Assembly: GCF_036053395.1 (NCBI RefSeq) | Contig: NZ_CP107942.1 | Span: forward strand, 3,562,501 to 3,626,500 | DNA length: 64,000 nucleotides | Source of the DNA: Actinoplanes sp. NBC_00393 | GTDB lineage: Bacteria; Actinomycetota; Actinomycetes; Mycobacteriales; Micromonosporaceae | Direction: 5' to 3' | Shown here: positions 33,853 through 42,640 of the stretch, in pieces | How positions within the stretch are numbered: the stretch's first letter is position 1 | Layout: the number at the start of each line of letters is the position of its first letter | The notes under the pieces: generated by a model | The model's database searches: none | The model's input: only the letters and a program-made list of their open reading frames with translations | Told to the model about the DNA's origin: nothing | Made by a program: the position numbers and the translations under genes

Positions 33853-35570
33853 GACCGCGACCGCCAGCGGCGGCGCAGTTCGTGGGCGGCGGCTTTGGGG
33901 CGGCGGTCGCGGGTGAAGACGCCCTTCTTGTTGCCGTCGACGCGGTGGATGCCGTGCGAGGTCTGGAAGTCGGCGAAGTTCCACACGTGCTCGCCGATGA
34001 AGGCTTCGGCGCGGTCGAAGACCCGGTGGTGCATGGCGAGGAAGTCGGCCTGGTACTCCTCGGTCCACGGGATGTCCCACACCGAGTGCAGCCCGGCCTG
34101 CGTATCGGCGCCGTACTCGGACATCATGATCGGCTTGCCGAAGCGCTGCACCCAGCCGCGCAGGTCGGCTTCCAGGTACTGCTCGGCGGTGGCCAGGTCG
34201 CCGGTGGCGACGTACCAGCCGTAGTAGCGGTTGATCGAGATGACGTCGAACAGGTCGGCGATCTTGTCGTTGGCCGGGGTGGCGAACATGACGACCGAGT
34301 AGGTGAGCGGCCGGGTGGCGTCCAGCGTGCGGGCCAGCTTGACCAGGGGTTCGAAGTATTCGCGGGCGCCGTCCTCGTTGGAGGCGGGCTCGTTGGTCAG
34401 CGACCACATGACGACGCTGGGGTGGTTCTTATCCCGGGCGATCAGCTCGGTGATGGCCTGCGCGTGCGCGGCCCGGGTGTCGTCACCGAAGGTCTCCGGC
34501 GAGAAGGTGGGGCGTGGCGGGGCGCCGGTCAGGCCGGAGACCACGGCCAGGTTGAGGCCTACCGCGGCGGTTTCGTCGATGACGACGATGCCGTGCCTGT
34601 CGGCGAAATCCAGAACCTCTTCGGCGTACGGGTAATGCGAGGTGCGAAACGAATTCGCGCCGACCCAGTCCAGCAGTTGGAAGTCGTGCACCAGATAGGC
34701 GTCGTCGTGGCCCTTGCCGCGCACCGGGGTGTCTTCGTGCTTGCCGAACCCGGTGAAGTAGAACGGCTCCCCGTTGATCAGGAACTGGGTTGCCGACACC
34801 GACACTGTGCGCACCCCGAACGGCTGCTCGTAGACATCGTGCCCGTCGATAGAAGCTTCCAGCGTGTAGAGGTAGCCCGCGCCCGGCTTCCACAGCGTCG
34901 GGTTGTCGATGCGGGCAACACCGTCGGCGCCGGTCGCCACAAGCTCACCCGCGTGGTCGAGGATGCGCACCTGCACCGGCGCCGGAGAGCTGGTGGCAAT
35001 GGAATAGCGAACCGTTCCGTCCAGCTCGGTCTCCACGGTCACGTCGGTGACCCGCACCTGCGGAACGCTGTGCAGCCACACCGACCGGTGCAGTCCGGCG
35101 TAGTTGTAGAAGTCGTGCTGGTACTGCTGGCGTTTGCGGCCACCGGCATCGACCGTGATCGTGCCCGGCGGGATGGTCGTCTCGGTGAGCTCGTTGTTCA
35201 CCCCGATGGTCAGCCGGAATTCCGAGCCGGCGCTCACCAGGTCGGTGATGTCGGCTTCGAACGGCGTGTACCCGCCGACGTGTTCGGCCACGAGGGTGTC
35301 GTCGACGTACACCTTGCCGGCGTGGGTCGCGGCGTCCACGCGTACGAAAATGCGGTCCTCAGACCAGCCACGCGGAACGCGCACCGCGCGCTGGTACCAG
35401 GCCCAGCCGACGTGGTCGCGGATCTTCGCATCGGCGAACAGGTCGTTGTAGCTGGCCGGGACGGCTGCTTCCAGCGTGGTGGCCGTGTCGGCGGCGTCGC
35501 CGGTGTTGAACCGCCAGAGGCCGTCGAGGCGGACCTGCTCGCGGGTGGCGGTGGGGCGGGGCTTCAACAT
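33849..35570 (-). CDS. Beta-glucuronidase, GH2 family
   Basis: 573 residues, the usual size of short GH2 glucuronidases. Sugar-binding and immunoglobulin-like domains occupy the first ~270 residues (PASYNDLF, WYQRAVRVPRGW, HVGGYTPFEADIT). The catalytic barrel has acid/base Glu394 in WSLTNEPAS and nucleophile Glu485 in MMSEYGAD. The NxK motif that grips the glucuronate carboxylate is present in NKKGVFTRDRRPK. No signal peptide, so the enzyme is cytoplasmic. It lies 1 nt from the GH1 stop and overlaps the transporter gene, so the four-gene unit is tightly coupled. Confidence 0.94.
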   Translation of the reverse strand: MLKPRPTATREQVRLDGLWRFNTGDAADTATTLEAAVPASYNDLFADAKIRDHVGWAWYQRAVRVPRGWSEDRIFVRVDAATHAGKVYVDDTLVAEHVGGYTPFEADITDLVSAGSEFRLTIGVNNELTETTIPPGTITVDAGGRKRQQYQHDFYNYAGLHRSVWLHSVPQVRVTDVTVETELDGTVRYSIATSSPAPVQVRILDHAGELVATGADGVARIDNPTLWKPGAGYLYTLEASIDGHDVYEQPFGVRTVSVSATQFLINGEPFYFTGFGKHEDTPVRGKGHDDAYLVHDFQLLDWVGANSFRTSHYPYAEEVLDFADRHGIVVIDETAAVGLNLAVVSGLTGAPPRPTFSPETFGDDTRAAHAQAITELIARDKNHPSVVMWSLTNEPASNEDGAREYFEPLVKLARTLDATRPLTYSVVMFATPANDKIADLFDVISINRYYGWYVATGDLATAEQYLEADLRGWVQRFGKPIMMSEYGADTQAGLHSVWDIPWTEEYQADFLAMHHRVFDRAEAFIGEHVWNFADFQTSHGIHRVDGNKKGVFTRDRRPKAAAHELRRRWRSRS

Positions 35571-35571
35571 G

Positions 35572-36759
35572 TCACAGTCCGTTCTTGCCGGCGATCTGTC
35601 CCAGCCAGGCGAGGCTGGGTTTGGGGGTGCGCACGAAGGTCTCCCGGTCCACCGCGACCAGGCCGAAGGTGGGCGCCCAGTGGCCCCACTCGTAGTTGTC
35701 CAGCAGGCTCCAGTGCAGGTAACCGCGTACGTCGACGCCGTTGTCGATGGTCGCTTTCAGGTGTGCGAGGGCCTCGCCGGTGTAGGCGATGCGGCGCTGG
35801 TCGTCGTCGGTGGCCATGCCGTTCTCGGTCACCAGGATCGGTGTGCCGCCGGTGACCTCCCAGGTGTGGCGCACCGCGAGGCCGAGCGCGTCGGGCCGGT
35901 ACGCGGTGCCGACCAGCGTGTTGTCCGGGTGCACCGGGTGCGCCTCGATGCCGTCCGCGTTCACCCACATGCTGGAGTAGGACTGCACGCCGACGAAGTC
36001 GTCGCCCTTCGCACCTTCGAGGTAGAGGTCCTCGCGTTCGTAGCGGACCTCGCGCAGCTTCTCCTCGCCGCCGGGCCGGGCCACCAGGGCCTGGTTCGCG
36101 ATGGTCCAGCCGACCTTGGCGCCGGTGCGCTCGCGGACCAGGTCGCGCACGGCGTGGTGGGCCTCCACCAGGCGCCGGCCTATCGCCGGGTCGGGTGACG
36201 GCAGCACGGGCCGCTGACCGGTGTCGACCGTCGGGCTCTGCCATTCTTTCGAGGCGGCGAGCCGGGCCATCATCGTCATGATCGCCAGCATGTTGGGCTC
36301 GTTCATGGTGCAGACCCAGGGCACCCCGTCAAGGATGCTGGTGGCGGCCTCGGTGTACGCCCGGAATCGGTCGATCGCCCGCTCCCCCATCCAGCCGCCC
36401 TCGGCGGCGAACCAGCGTGGGTTGGTGAAGTGGTGCAGGGTGACGACCGGGGTCAGGCCCAGCTCCAGCGCGGTGTCGATCATGCGGCGGTAGTGGGCGA
36501 GTTCGGCGCGTGAGATCAGGCCCGGCTCGGGCTCGATGCGGGCCCACTCGATGCCGAACCGGTAGGAGTTCAGGCCGGCGTCGGCGAGCAGGCGCATGTC
36601 CTCGGCGTACCGGTGGTAGCTGTCGCAGGCGTCGCCGCTGCGTTCCATGCCGGGCATGGCGGCCTCGGCCGCCCAGAAGTCGCTGGTGACGTTGTTGCCC
36701 TCGATCTGGTGCGGCGCGGTGGCGGCGCCCCAGAGGAATCCGGCCGGGAACGTGGTCAT
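35572..36759 (-). CDS. Beta-glucosidase-like glycoside hydrolase, GH1 family
   Basis: 395 residues from the ATG at 36759 (MTTFPAGFLWGAATAPHQIEG). The GH1 acid/base Glu154 is in WVCTMNEPNM and the nucleophile Glu312 in ILVTENGMA; SYRFGIEWARIEP and LHWSLLDNYEW are also present. At 395 residues it is shorter than most GH1 enzymes (about 450). No signal peptide. First gene of the unit that continues with GH2, transporter and SDR. Beta-glucosidase is the default call; activity on other beta-glycosides is possible. Confidence 0.92.
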   Translation of the reverse strand: MTTFPAGFLWGAATAPHQIEGNNVTSDFWAAEAAMPGMERSGDACDSYHRYAEDMRLLADAGLNSYRFGIEWARIEPEPGLISRAELAHYRRMIDTALELGLTPVVTLHHFTNPRWFAAEGGWMGERAIDRFRAYTEAATSILDGVPWVCTMNEPNMLAIMTMMARLAASKEWQSPTVDTGQRPVLPSPDPAIGRRLVEAHHAVRDLVRERTGAKVGWTIANQALVARPGGEEKLREVRYEREDLYLEGAKGDDFVGVQSYSSMWVNADGIEAHPVHPDNTLVGTAYRPDALGLAVRHTWEVTGGTPILVTENGMATDDDQRRIAYTGEALAHLKATIDNGVDVRGYLHWSLLDNYEWGHWAPTFGLVAVDRETFVRTPKPSLAWLGQIAGKNGL

Positions 36760-36831
36760 GAAAGGGCCTTTCGAGAAGGTACGAGCGGCGGGGCGTTCAT
36801 CGGACCGCCGGGCCGGTGACCTGGTCAATCG

Positions 36832-36887
36832 GTTGCCAGTTGTTGTCGCGGATGTTGCCGTGGATGCAATCTTGCAAAATTGGCAAC
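36832..36887. promoter_or_regulatory. TTGCCA repeats in the divergent promoter of the glycoside locus
   Basis: Half-site GTTGCC occurs at 36832 and 36854 on the plus strand and again on the minus strand (GGCAAC at 36882-36887). The clearest element is TTGCAAAATTGGCAA (36872-36886), an imperfect inverted repeat 20 nt before the tetR start. These are AT-rich in a GC-rich region and sit between the two arms of the locus, so the adjacent TetR is the likely binder. Confidence 0.6.
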
Positions 36888-36906
36888 GAAGCGCAATGGT
36901 GGTCGC

Positions 36907-37488
36907 ATGACCGGGTTGCGAGAACGCAAGAAGGCCGCGTCACGGGCGGCGATGAGCAGCGCGGCGTGGTCGATGCTGCTGGAGCACGGCCTGGACGCGG
37001 TGACGCCGGAGTCCGTCGCGGCCGCCGCCGACATGGCGCCGCGCACCTTCCGCTACCACTTCCGTAACCGCGAGGAGGCGATTCTCGACGGGCTCGCCCA
37101 GCAGCACCTGGCCCTGGCCGACAAGATCCGGGACCGGCCGGCGGACGAGCCGATCTGGGACTCGCTGCTGCACGTGGTGCCCGATGCGGTCACCGAGACG
37201 TTCGGCGACCGCGCCGAGTTCGCCAAGGTCATGCAGGTGATCGCCGACAACCCGGCGATGCTGGCGCAGAACCTGCTCGTGCTCGAGCAGGGCCGGCAAC
37301 TGCTCGCCGTCGCCGTCGCCGACCGCCTCGGCCTGGACGTGGACCGCGACATCTACCCCGGGCTGCTCGCCGGCGCGACCGAGACCGCGATCAGCATCGC
37401 GGTGGCGCACTGGGCACGCGGCGACGCGAAGCTGCCCGACCTGATCCGCGACAGCCTGACCCGGCTGCGCGCCGGGCTCCCCACCTGA
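36907..37488 (+). CDS. TetR-family regulator of the glycoside locus
   Basis: 193 residues from the ATG at 36907 (MTGLRERKKAASRAAMSSAA). The DNA-binding helices read VTPESVAAAADMAPRTFRYHFRNREEAI. The C-terminal domain resembles the group with a MftR-like tail. Divergent from GH1 and 10 nt upstream of GH43, so it sits at the hub of both arms. The inducer is probably a sugar or glycoside released by the pathway (inference). Confidence 0.93.
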   Translation: MTGLRERKKAASRAAMSSAAWSMLLEHGLDAVTPESVAAAADMAPRTFRYHFRNREEAILDGLAQQHLALADKIRDRPADEPIWDSLLHVVPDAVTETFGDRAEFAKVMQVIADNPAMLAQNLLVLEQGRQLLAVAVADRLGLDVDRDIYPGLLAGATETAISIAVAHWARGDAKLPDLIRDSLTRLRAGLPT

Positions 37489-37498
37489 AAGCTTCTGC

Positions 37499-39124
37499 AT
37501 GCCACCCCACTTCAGCAATCCGCTGGACCTGCCGTACCGGATGCAGCACGTCGGCAACGGACGCCGCCGCCGGATCTTCCGGGAAGCGGCCGACCCGTCG
37601 GTGGTCCGCTTCCAGGGCCGCTACTACCTGTTCGCCTCGATGTCCGGCGGCTTCTGGCACTCCACCGACCTGCACACCTGGCAGTTCACCGGCACCCCGC
37701 AGCTGCCGATCCACGACTACGCCCCGGACGTGCGCGAGATCGACGGCCGGCTGGTCGTCTGCGCGTCGCGGCGCGGCAAACCCTGCGACTTCTACCGCAG
37801 CGCCGACCCGCTCGGCGGTGACTGGGAGGTCGTGCCCGGCGAGGTCGCCTTCTGGGACCCGAACCTGTTCCAGGACGACGACGGCCGCGTCTACCTCTAC
37901 GAGGGCTGCTCGGCGAACACCCCGATCCGCGGTGTGGAGCTGAACCGGCAGACGTTGCGCCGCCTCGGCGAACCGGTCCCGCTGATCCACGGCAACCCCC
38001 AGGAGCACGGCTGGGAGGTGCCACGCGGTAAGCGGTCACTCGTGATGCGCCTGCTGTTCGGGCAGCGCCCGTTCATCGAGGGCGCGTGGATGACCAGGCA
38101 CGACGGCCGCTACCACCTGCAGTACGCGGCGCCCGCCACCCAGGAGGCCGGGTACGCGGACGGCAGCTACGTCGGCGACTCACCGCTCGGGCCGTTCACC
38201 TATGTGCCGCAGTCTCCGTTCTCGGCCAAGCCCGGCGGGTTCATCACCGGCGCCGGGCACGGCTCCACCTTCCAGGACGAGCACGGCAACTGGTGGCACG
38301 CCGCCACCATGAAGATCTCCGTGCACCACGATTTCGAGCGGCGCCTCGGCCTGTTCCCGGCCGGCTTCGACGACGACGGTGTGCTGTTCTGCAACCAGGA
38401 GTTCGCCGACCATCCCCTCGCGCTGCCGGACGGGCCCGCCGACCCGTGGTCGCTGACCGGCCGGTGGATGCTGCTGTCGACGGGCTTCGGCCGGGCCGAC
38501 GACCCCGGCACCTGGTGGGCCGGCAGTGACCCGCTGACAGTCGAACTGCCGGCCGGCAGCGTCACCCACGCCGTGCAGGTCAACACCATCGAGGACCATC
38601 CGCACGACGTGCCGCTGCCACCGGATCCGGGGCAGAAGAACCTGCTCGGCCACCGCCGCATCGACGTCGCCGACGTGCCGGCGCCGTTCCTGCTGGAAGG
38701 CTCCACCGACGGCACAACCTGGACGATTCTTCGCGACGGGCGCGCCGACGGACGACCACACGACTTCGTCGTGCTGCAAGACCCACAAAACCTCAGATTC
38801 GTACGCGTGACGACCGCACTCGCCGTCACCGGTCTGCGGGTCTTCGGCATCGGCGCCGGTGCACCGCCCGCGACGGTCCAGCCGACCGCCTGCCGCGTCG
38901 ACCCGCGCACCGCGGACATCTCGTGGCCCGCCGTCGACGGCGCGCACGGCTACAACGTCCGCTACGGGCTCGCGCCCGACAGGCTCTACCACTGCTGGCA
39001 GGTCGACGACACCAGCCTGCACCTTCCAATGCTCAATGCCGGGCACGCCTACTGGGTCGCCGTCGACGCGTTCAACGCGAACGGCGTCACCCGCGGCACG
39101 CCCGTGCCCATCGAGGAGAAATGA
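37499..39124 (+). CDS. Glycoside hydrolase, GH43 family, with C-terminal fibronectin-like domain
   Basis: 541 residues. The five-bladed propeller begins with the catalytic base Asp32 in EAADPSVVRF and has APDVREIDGR, then acid Glu194 in FIEGAWMTRHDGRYHL. Residues 330-455 look like a carbohydrate-binding-type beta domain (FVRVTTALAVTGLRVFGIG), and the last ~85 residues (ISWPAVDGAHGYNVRYG) a fibronectin III-like module. No signal peptide. GH43 enzymes release arabinose or xylose. It shares an operon with tetR and the GH78 gene 1 nt downstream. Confidence 0.9.
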   Translation: MPPHFSNPLDLPYRMQHVGNGRRRRIFREAADPSVVRFQGRYYLFASMSGGFWHSTDLHTWQFTGTPQLPIHDYAPDVREIDGRLVVCASRRGKPCDFYRSADPLGGDWEVVPGEVAFWDPNLFQDDDGRVYLYEGCSANTPIRGVELNRQTLRRLGEPVPLIHGNPQEHGWEVPRGKRSLVMRLLFGQRPFIEGAWMTRHDGRYHLQYAAPATQEAGYADGSYVGDSPLGPFTYVPQSPFSAKPGGFITGAGHGSTFQDEHGNWWHAATMKISVHHDFERRLGLFPAGFDDDGVLFCNQEFADHPLALPDGPADPWSLTGRWMLLSTGFGRADDPGTWWAGSDPLTVELPAGSVTHAVQVNTIEDHPHDVPLPPDPGQKNLLGHRRIDVADVPAPFLLEGSTDGTTWTILRDGRADGRPHDFVVLQDPQNLRFVRVTTALAVTGLRVFGIGAGAPPATVQPTACRVDPRTADISWPAVDGAHGYNVRYGLAPDRLYHCWQVDDTSLHLPMLNAGHAYWVAVDAFNANGVTRGTPVPIEEK

Positions 39125-39125
39125 C

Positions 39126-41648
39126 GTGACTCCGTACGATCTGCGGATCGACGCCCCGGTGGCGCGGCCGCTGCTGTCCTGGAAACCCGGTGGCGGCGCG
39201 CTTTGGCAGCTCGAAGCCCGGGTGGACGGGGTGGCCCTGCCGCCGGTGACCGTCGGCGAGCACCTGTTCGTCGCCTGGCCGTGGCCCGCGCTGACCAGCG
39301 GCCAGAGCGTCGAATGGCGAGTCGGTGACGCCGACTGGGCGGCGTTCGAGGTGGCATTGCTCGACGAGGACTGGACCGCCGCCTGGATCTCCCCGCCGGA
39401 CACCACGGACTTCCCGCGACCCGCCTACGCGTTGCGCACCGAGTTCGAATGCCACAGGGAGGTCGTCCAGGCCCGGCTCTACAGCTCTGCCCTCGGCGTC
39501 TACGAGGCGTTCGTCAACGGTGTCCGGGCCGGCGACCAGGAGCTGACTCCCGGCTCGACCTCCTACGCCGCCACCCTGTACGCGCAGGCGTTCCCGGTCA
39601 CCTCGTCGGTGCGCCGGGGCACGAACAGCGTCGAGATCCTGCTGTCCGACGGCTGGTACCGCGGGTCGAACGGCACCTGGCGGGTCCGCGACGCGTGGGG
39701 CACCCGCACCGCCGCCCGCGTCGAGCTGCACCTGACCTACGCCGACGGCACCACTTCGGTGATCCGCTCCGGCCCGGGCTGGGCCGCGCAGGTCAGCACG
39801 ATCGTCGCCGCCGACCTGATGAACGGGCAGAGCACCGACTTCATCTCGTCGGCTGCGGCGGCCGTACCCGTGCTGGTCGACGCGGTGACCGCGCCTGCGA
39901 TCGACTGGTCCCCCGCCCCGCCGGTGCGCTGCGTCGATGCGCTCGCGCCGGTCCGGACGACGCATCTCGACGGCTCGTTCATCGTCGACTTCGGTCAGAA
40001 CGCCGCCGGCTGGATCCGTCTCGGCGACCTCGGACCGGCCGGCACCCGCACGGTCATCGACTACGGCGAACACCTGGACCCGGTCACCGGCGACCTGACC
40101 CTGTCGCACCTGGACAGCGGCAAACCCGGCCAGGAGCCGACCTCGTTCGTGCAGCGTGACGAGGTGGTCTCCGACGGCAGCTCGGTCTTCGAGCCGCGGC
40201 ACACCGTCCACGGTTTCCGCTACGCCCGGCTGAACCGGCCGGTCGAGGACATCACCATGCGGGTCGTGCACACCGATCTGCGCCGCACCGCCGTCTTCAC
40301 CTGCGGCAACGACGACCTGAACCGGCTGCACGAGATCGCCGACTGGAGTTTCCGCGGCAACGCCGTCGACGTGCCGACCGACTGCCCGACCCGGGAGCGT
40401 CTCGGCTGGACCGGCGACTACCAGGTGTTCGTGCCGACCGCGGCCCGCCTCTATGACGTCGACGGGTTCAGCCGCAAATGGCTGCGCTCGGTGCGCGACG
40501 ACCAGCTCGGCGACGGCCGGATCGCCAACTACTCGCCCGACTACCACCGGCTGCGCGAGCTTCCGAACATGGAAGCCGACCACATCACCGGCTCGGCCGG
40601 CTGGGGTGACGCGATCGTCCACGTGCCCTGGGTCCTGTACGAGACCTACGGCGACCGGCAAGTGCTGGCCGAGAACTGGGAAGCCATGACCCGCTGGGTG
40701 GAGTGGGCCCTGTCCAAGGCCCGTACCGCACGGCATCCGTCGCGCGTCGAACGCTCCGCCGAAGCTCTGCCGCACGAGCAGTTCATCTGGGACGGCACGT
40801 TCCACTGGGGCGAATGGCTCGAACCCGGCGACCGGGGGCCGGCCGGCAACCCGATGGCCTGGTTCATGAAGGACAAGGGCGAGGTCGGTACGGCGTACCT
40901 GTATCGCTCCGTCCGCACGCTGGCCGCGATCGCATACGTCTTGGAGCGCGAAAGCGGTTACGCCGAGCTGGCCGAACGGATCCGCGACGCCTGGCAGACC
41001 GAGTTCCTGGAGACCGGACTGCGCACGCAGGCCAACTGCGTCCGCGCCCTGGCCTTCGACCTCGTGCCGTCCTCCCGGCGTGGCGAGATCGCCGACCGCC
41101 TGGTGGCGCTGATCCGCGACGCCGGCTGGCACCTCGGCACCGGATTCCTGTCCACCGCCGACCTGCTGCCCGTGCTGGCCGACACCGGGCACGCCGACGT
41201 CGCGTACCGGGTGCTGCTCCAGCGCACCACCCCGTCCTGGCTCGGCATGCTGGACCGCGGCGCCACCACCATCTGGGAGGACTGGGACGGCGTCGACGAG
41301 GCCGGCACCGCGACCGCGTCGCTCAACCACTACAGCAAAGGCGCGGTGATCCGGTTCCTGCACACCCATGTGCTGGGCCTGCGCCAGGCACCCGGCTCGG
41401 TGGCCTGGGAGAAGTTCGTCGTCGCGCCGCTGCCGACGGCCGAGGTGCCGTGGGCGTCCGGCAGCTTCGACAGCCCGCGCGGCCGGATCGAGGTCGCCTG
41501 GCGCCAGGAGGACGGCAAACTGCTGATCGAGACGTCGGTGCCCGAGGGCGCCACCGCCGAGATCGTCTTCCCGGACGGCAGCCGCCTCCCCACCGGCCCC
41601 GGACACCACGCGGCACACTTACCATTCAGTGAGTACCCCACTTTTTAG
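39126..41648 (+). CDS. Alpha-L-rhamnosidase, GH78 family
   Basis: 840 residues from a GTG at 39126, with GAGGAG 7 nt upstream in the GH43 tail. The catalytic set of GH78 is present: DCPTRERLGWTGD carries Asp419, Glu424 and Asp431 in the spacing seen in studied enzymes, and Glu718 lies in TTIWEDWDG. N-terminal beta domains (ALGVYEAFVNGVRAGDQEL, YRGSNGTWRVRDAWGTRTA) precede the helical barrel. No signal peptide, so it acts inside the cell. The enzyme removes terminal alpha-L-rhamnose from glycosides or oligosaccharides. Last gene of its arm. Confidence 0.94.
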   Translation: MTPYDLRIDAPVARPLLSWKPGGGALWQLEARVDGVALPPVTVGEHLFVAWPWPALTSGQSVEWRVGDADWAAFEVALLDEDWTAAWISPPDTTDFPRPAYALRTEFECHREVVQARLYSSALGVYEAFVNGVRAGDQELTPGSTSYAATLYAQAFPVTSSVRRGTNSVEILLSDGWYRGSNGTWRVRDAWGTRTAARVELHLTYADGTTSVIRSGPGWAAQVSTIVAADLMNGQSTDFISSAAAAVPVLVDAVTAPAIDWSPAPPVRCVDALAPVRTTHLDGSFIVDFGQNAAGWIRLGDLGPAGTRTVIDYGEHLDPVTGDLTLSHLDSGKPGQEPTSFVQRDEVVSDGSSVFEPRHTVHGFRYARLNRPVEDITMRVVHTDLRRTAVFTCGNDDLNRLHEIADWSFRGNAVDVPTDCPTRERLGWTGDYQVFVPTAARLYDVDGFSRKWLRSVRDDQLGDGRIANYSPDYHRLRELPNMEADHITGSAGWGDAIVHVPWVLYETYGDRQVLAENWEAMTRWVEWALSKARTARHPSRVERSAEALPHEQFIWDGTFHWGEWLEPGDRGPAGNPMAWFMKDKGEVGTAYLYRSVRTLAAIAYVLERESGYAELAERIRDAWQTEFLETGLRTQANCVRALAFDLVPSSRRGEIADRLVALIRDAGWHLGTGFLSTADLLPVLADTGHADVAYRVLLQRTTPSWLGMLDRGATTIWEDWDGVDEAGTATASLNHYSKGAVIRFLHTHVLGLRQAPGSVAWEKFVVAPLPTAEVPWASGSFDSPRGRIEVAWRQEDGKLLIETSVPEGATAEIVFPDGSRLPTGPGHHAAHLPFSEYPTF

Positions 41649-41656
41649 TGGGTACT
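41632..41656 (+). terminator. Hairpin over the GH78 stop, also a candidate operator
   Basis: AGTACCCCACT and AGTGGGTACT form arms with one bulged base around a TTTTT loop. The GH78 stop codon is inside it. It may end the rhamnosidase transcript, but a symmetric GTAC-CCACT dyad just upstream of a reductase gene is also the type of site bound by HxlR or MarR repressors, so a regulatory role for the next gene is possible. Confidence 0.45.
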
Positions 41657-41691
41657 GGCACGCGCGGCGGGTGACGCCGAGGATCGATCGC

Positions 41692-42564
41692 ATGACAACG
41701 AACGCCACCAGCGTCACCCTGCTCGGCCTCGGCGCGATGGGCAGCGCCCTGGCAGCCGCGCTGCTCAAGGCCGGCCATTCGGTCACCGTCTGGAACCGCA
41801 CCCCCGGCAAGGCGGACCGGCTGGCCGGTCCGGGCGTCACGGTCGCCGCCACCCCGGACGACGCGGTACGCGCGAACAACGTGATCATCGTGTGCCTGCT
41901 CGACCACGCGTCGGTGCACGAGGTCCTCGATCCGCCGGCCGGCGAACTTGCCGGGCGTACGGTGATCAATCTGACCACGACCTCGCCGGCGCAGGCGCGT
42001 GAGCTGGCGGCCTGGGCCGCCGGCGCGGACGTCACCTACCTGGACGGCGGGATCATGGCCGTGCCCGGCATGATCGGCCGGCCCGGGTCGAGCATCCTCT
42101 ACAGCGGCGCCGCCGCGGCGTTCGACCAGCACCGGCCGCTGCTCGATGAGTGGGGCGAAAGCCGCTACCTCGGCGCCGAAGCCGGGCTGGCCTCGCTGTA
42201 CGACCTGGCGCTGCTCGCCGGCATGTACGTGATGTTCGCCGGGTTCCTGCACGGCGTCGCCATGGTCGCGCCCGCCGGGGTGCCGGCCCGCGAGTTCGCC
42301 GCGATGGCCACGCCCTGGCTGGCCGCGATGGCCGGCGAGCTGGACGGGTTCGCCACCGTGATCGACGGCGGCGACTACACCGTCGCCGGCCAGCAGAGCC
42401 TGGAGTTCTCCGACCTGGGCGACATCGTGGCCGCCAGCGCCGAACAGGGCCTCGACACCTCGGTCGTCGACATGGTGCAGCAGCTGATCCGGCGGCAGAT
42501 CGACGCCGGGCACGGCAGCGAGGGATTCGCCCGGATCGTGGAGAGCATCCGGGCCGCTGGTTGA
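41692..42564 (+). CDS. NADPH-dependent oxidoreductase of the imine reductase / beta-hydroxyacid dehydrogenase type
   Basis: 290 residues. The Rossmann start GLGAMGSALAAALLKAGHSVTVWNRTPGKAD shows the NRT signature for NADPH. The C-terminal helical domain with IDGGDYTVAGQQSLEFSDLGDIV and LIRRQIDAGHGSEGFARIVESIR matches imine reductases, in which two subunits share the active site. Family members reduce cyclic imines or 3-hydroxy acids; the true substrate is unknown. The ATG at 41692 is preferred over a longer reading that starts in the upstream hairpin. Confidence 0.87.
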   Translation: MTTNATSVTLLGLGAMGSALAAALLKAGHSVTVWNRTPGKADRLAGPGVTVAATPDDAVRANNVIIVCLLDHASVHEVLDPPAGELAGRTVINLTTTSPAQARELAAWAAGADVTYLDGGIMAVPGMIGRPGSSILYSGAAAAFDQHRPLLDEWGESRYLGAEAGLASLYDLALLAGMYVMFAGFLHGVAMVAPAGVPAREFAAMATPWLAAMAGELDGFATVIDGGDYTVAGQQSLEFSDLGDIVAASAEQGLDTSVVDMVQQLIRRQIDAGHGSEGFARIVESIRAAG

Positions 42565-42640
42565 CCATGTTCCTGGCACACGGTTTCTACTGGGGCCGGC
42601 GCTGCGGCGACCACCCTCCCCAGCAGGGAAAGGCCAGGAC

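Noticed and set aside
41629..41691. Longer N-terminus for the imine-reductase-like protein
   Set aside because: It would begin inside the hairpin at the GH78 stop; the family N-terminus starts just after the ATG at 41692.
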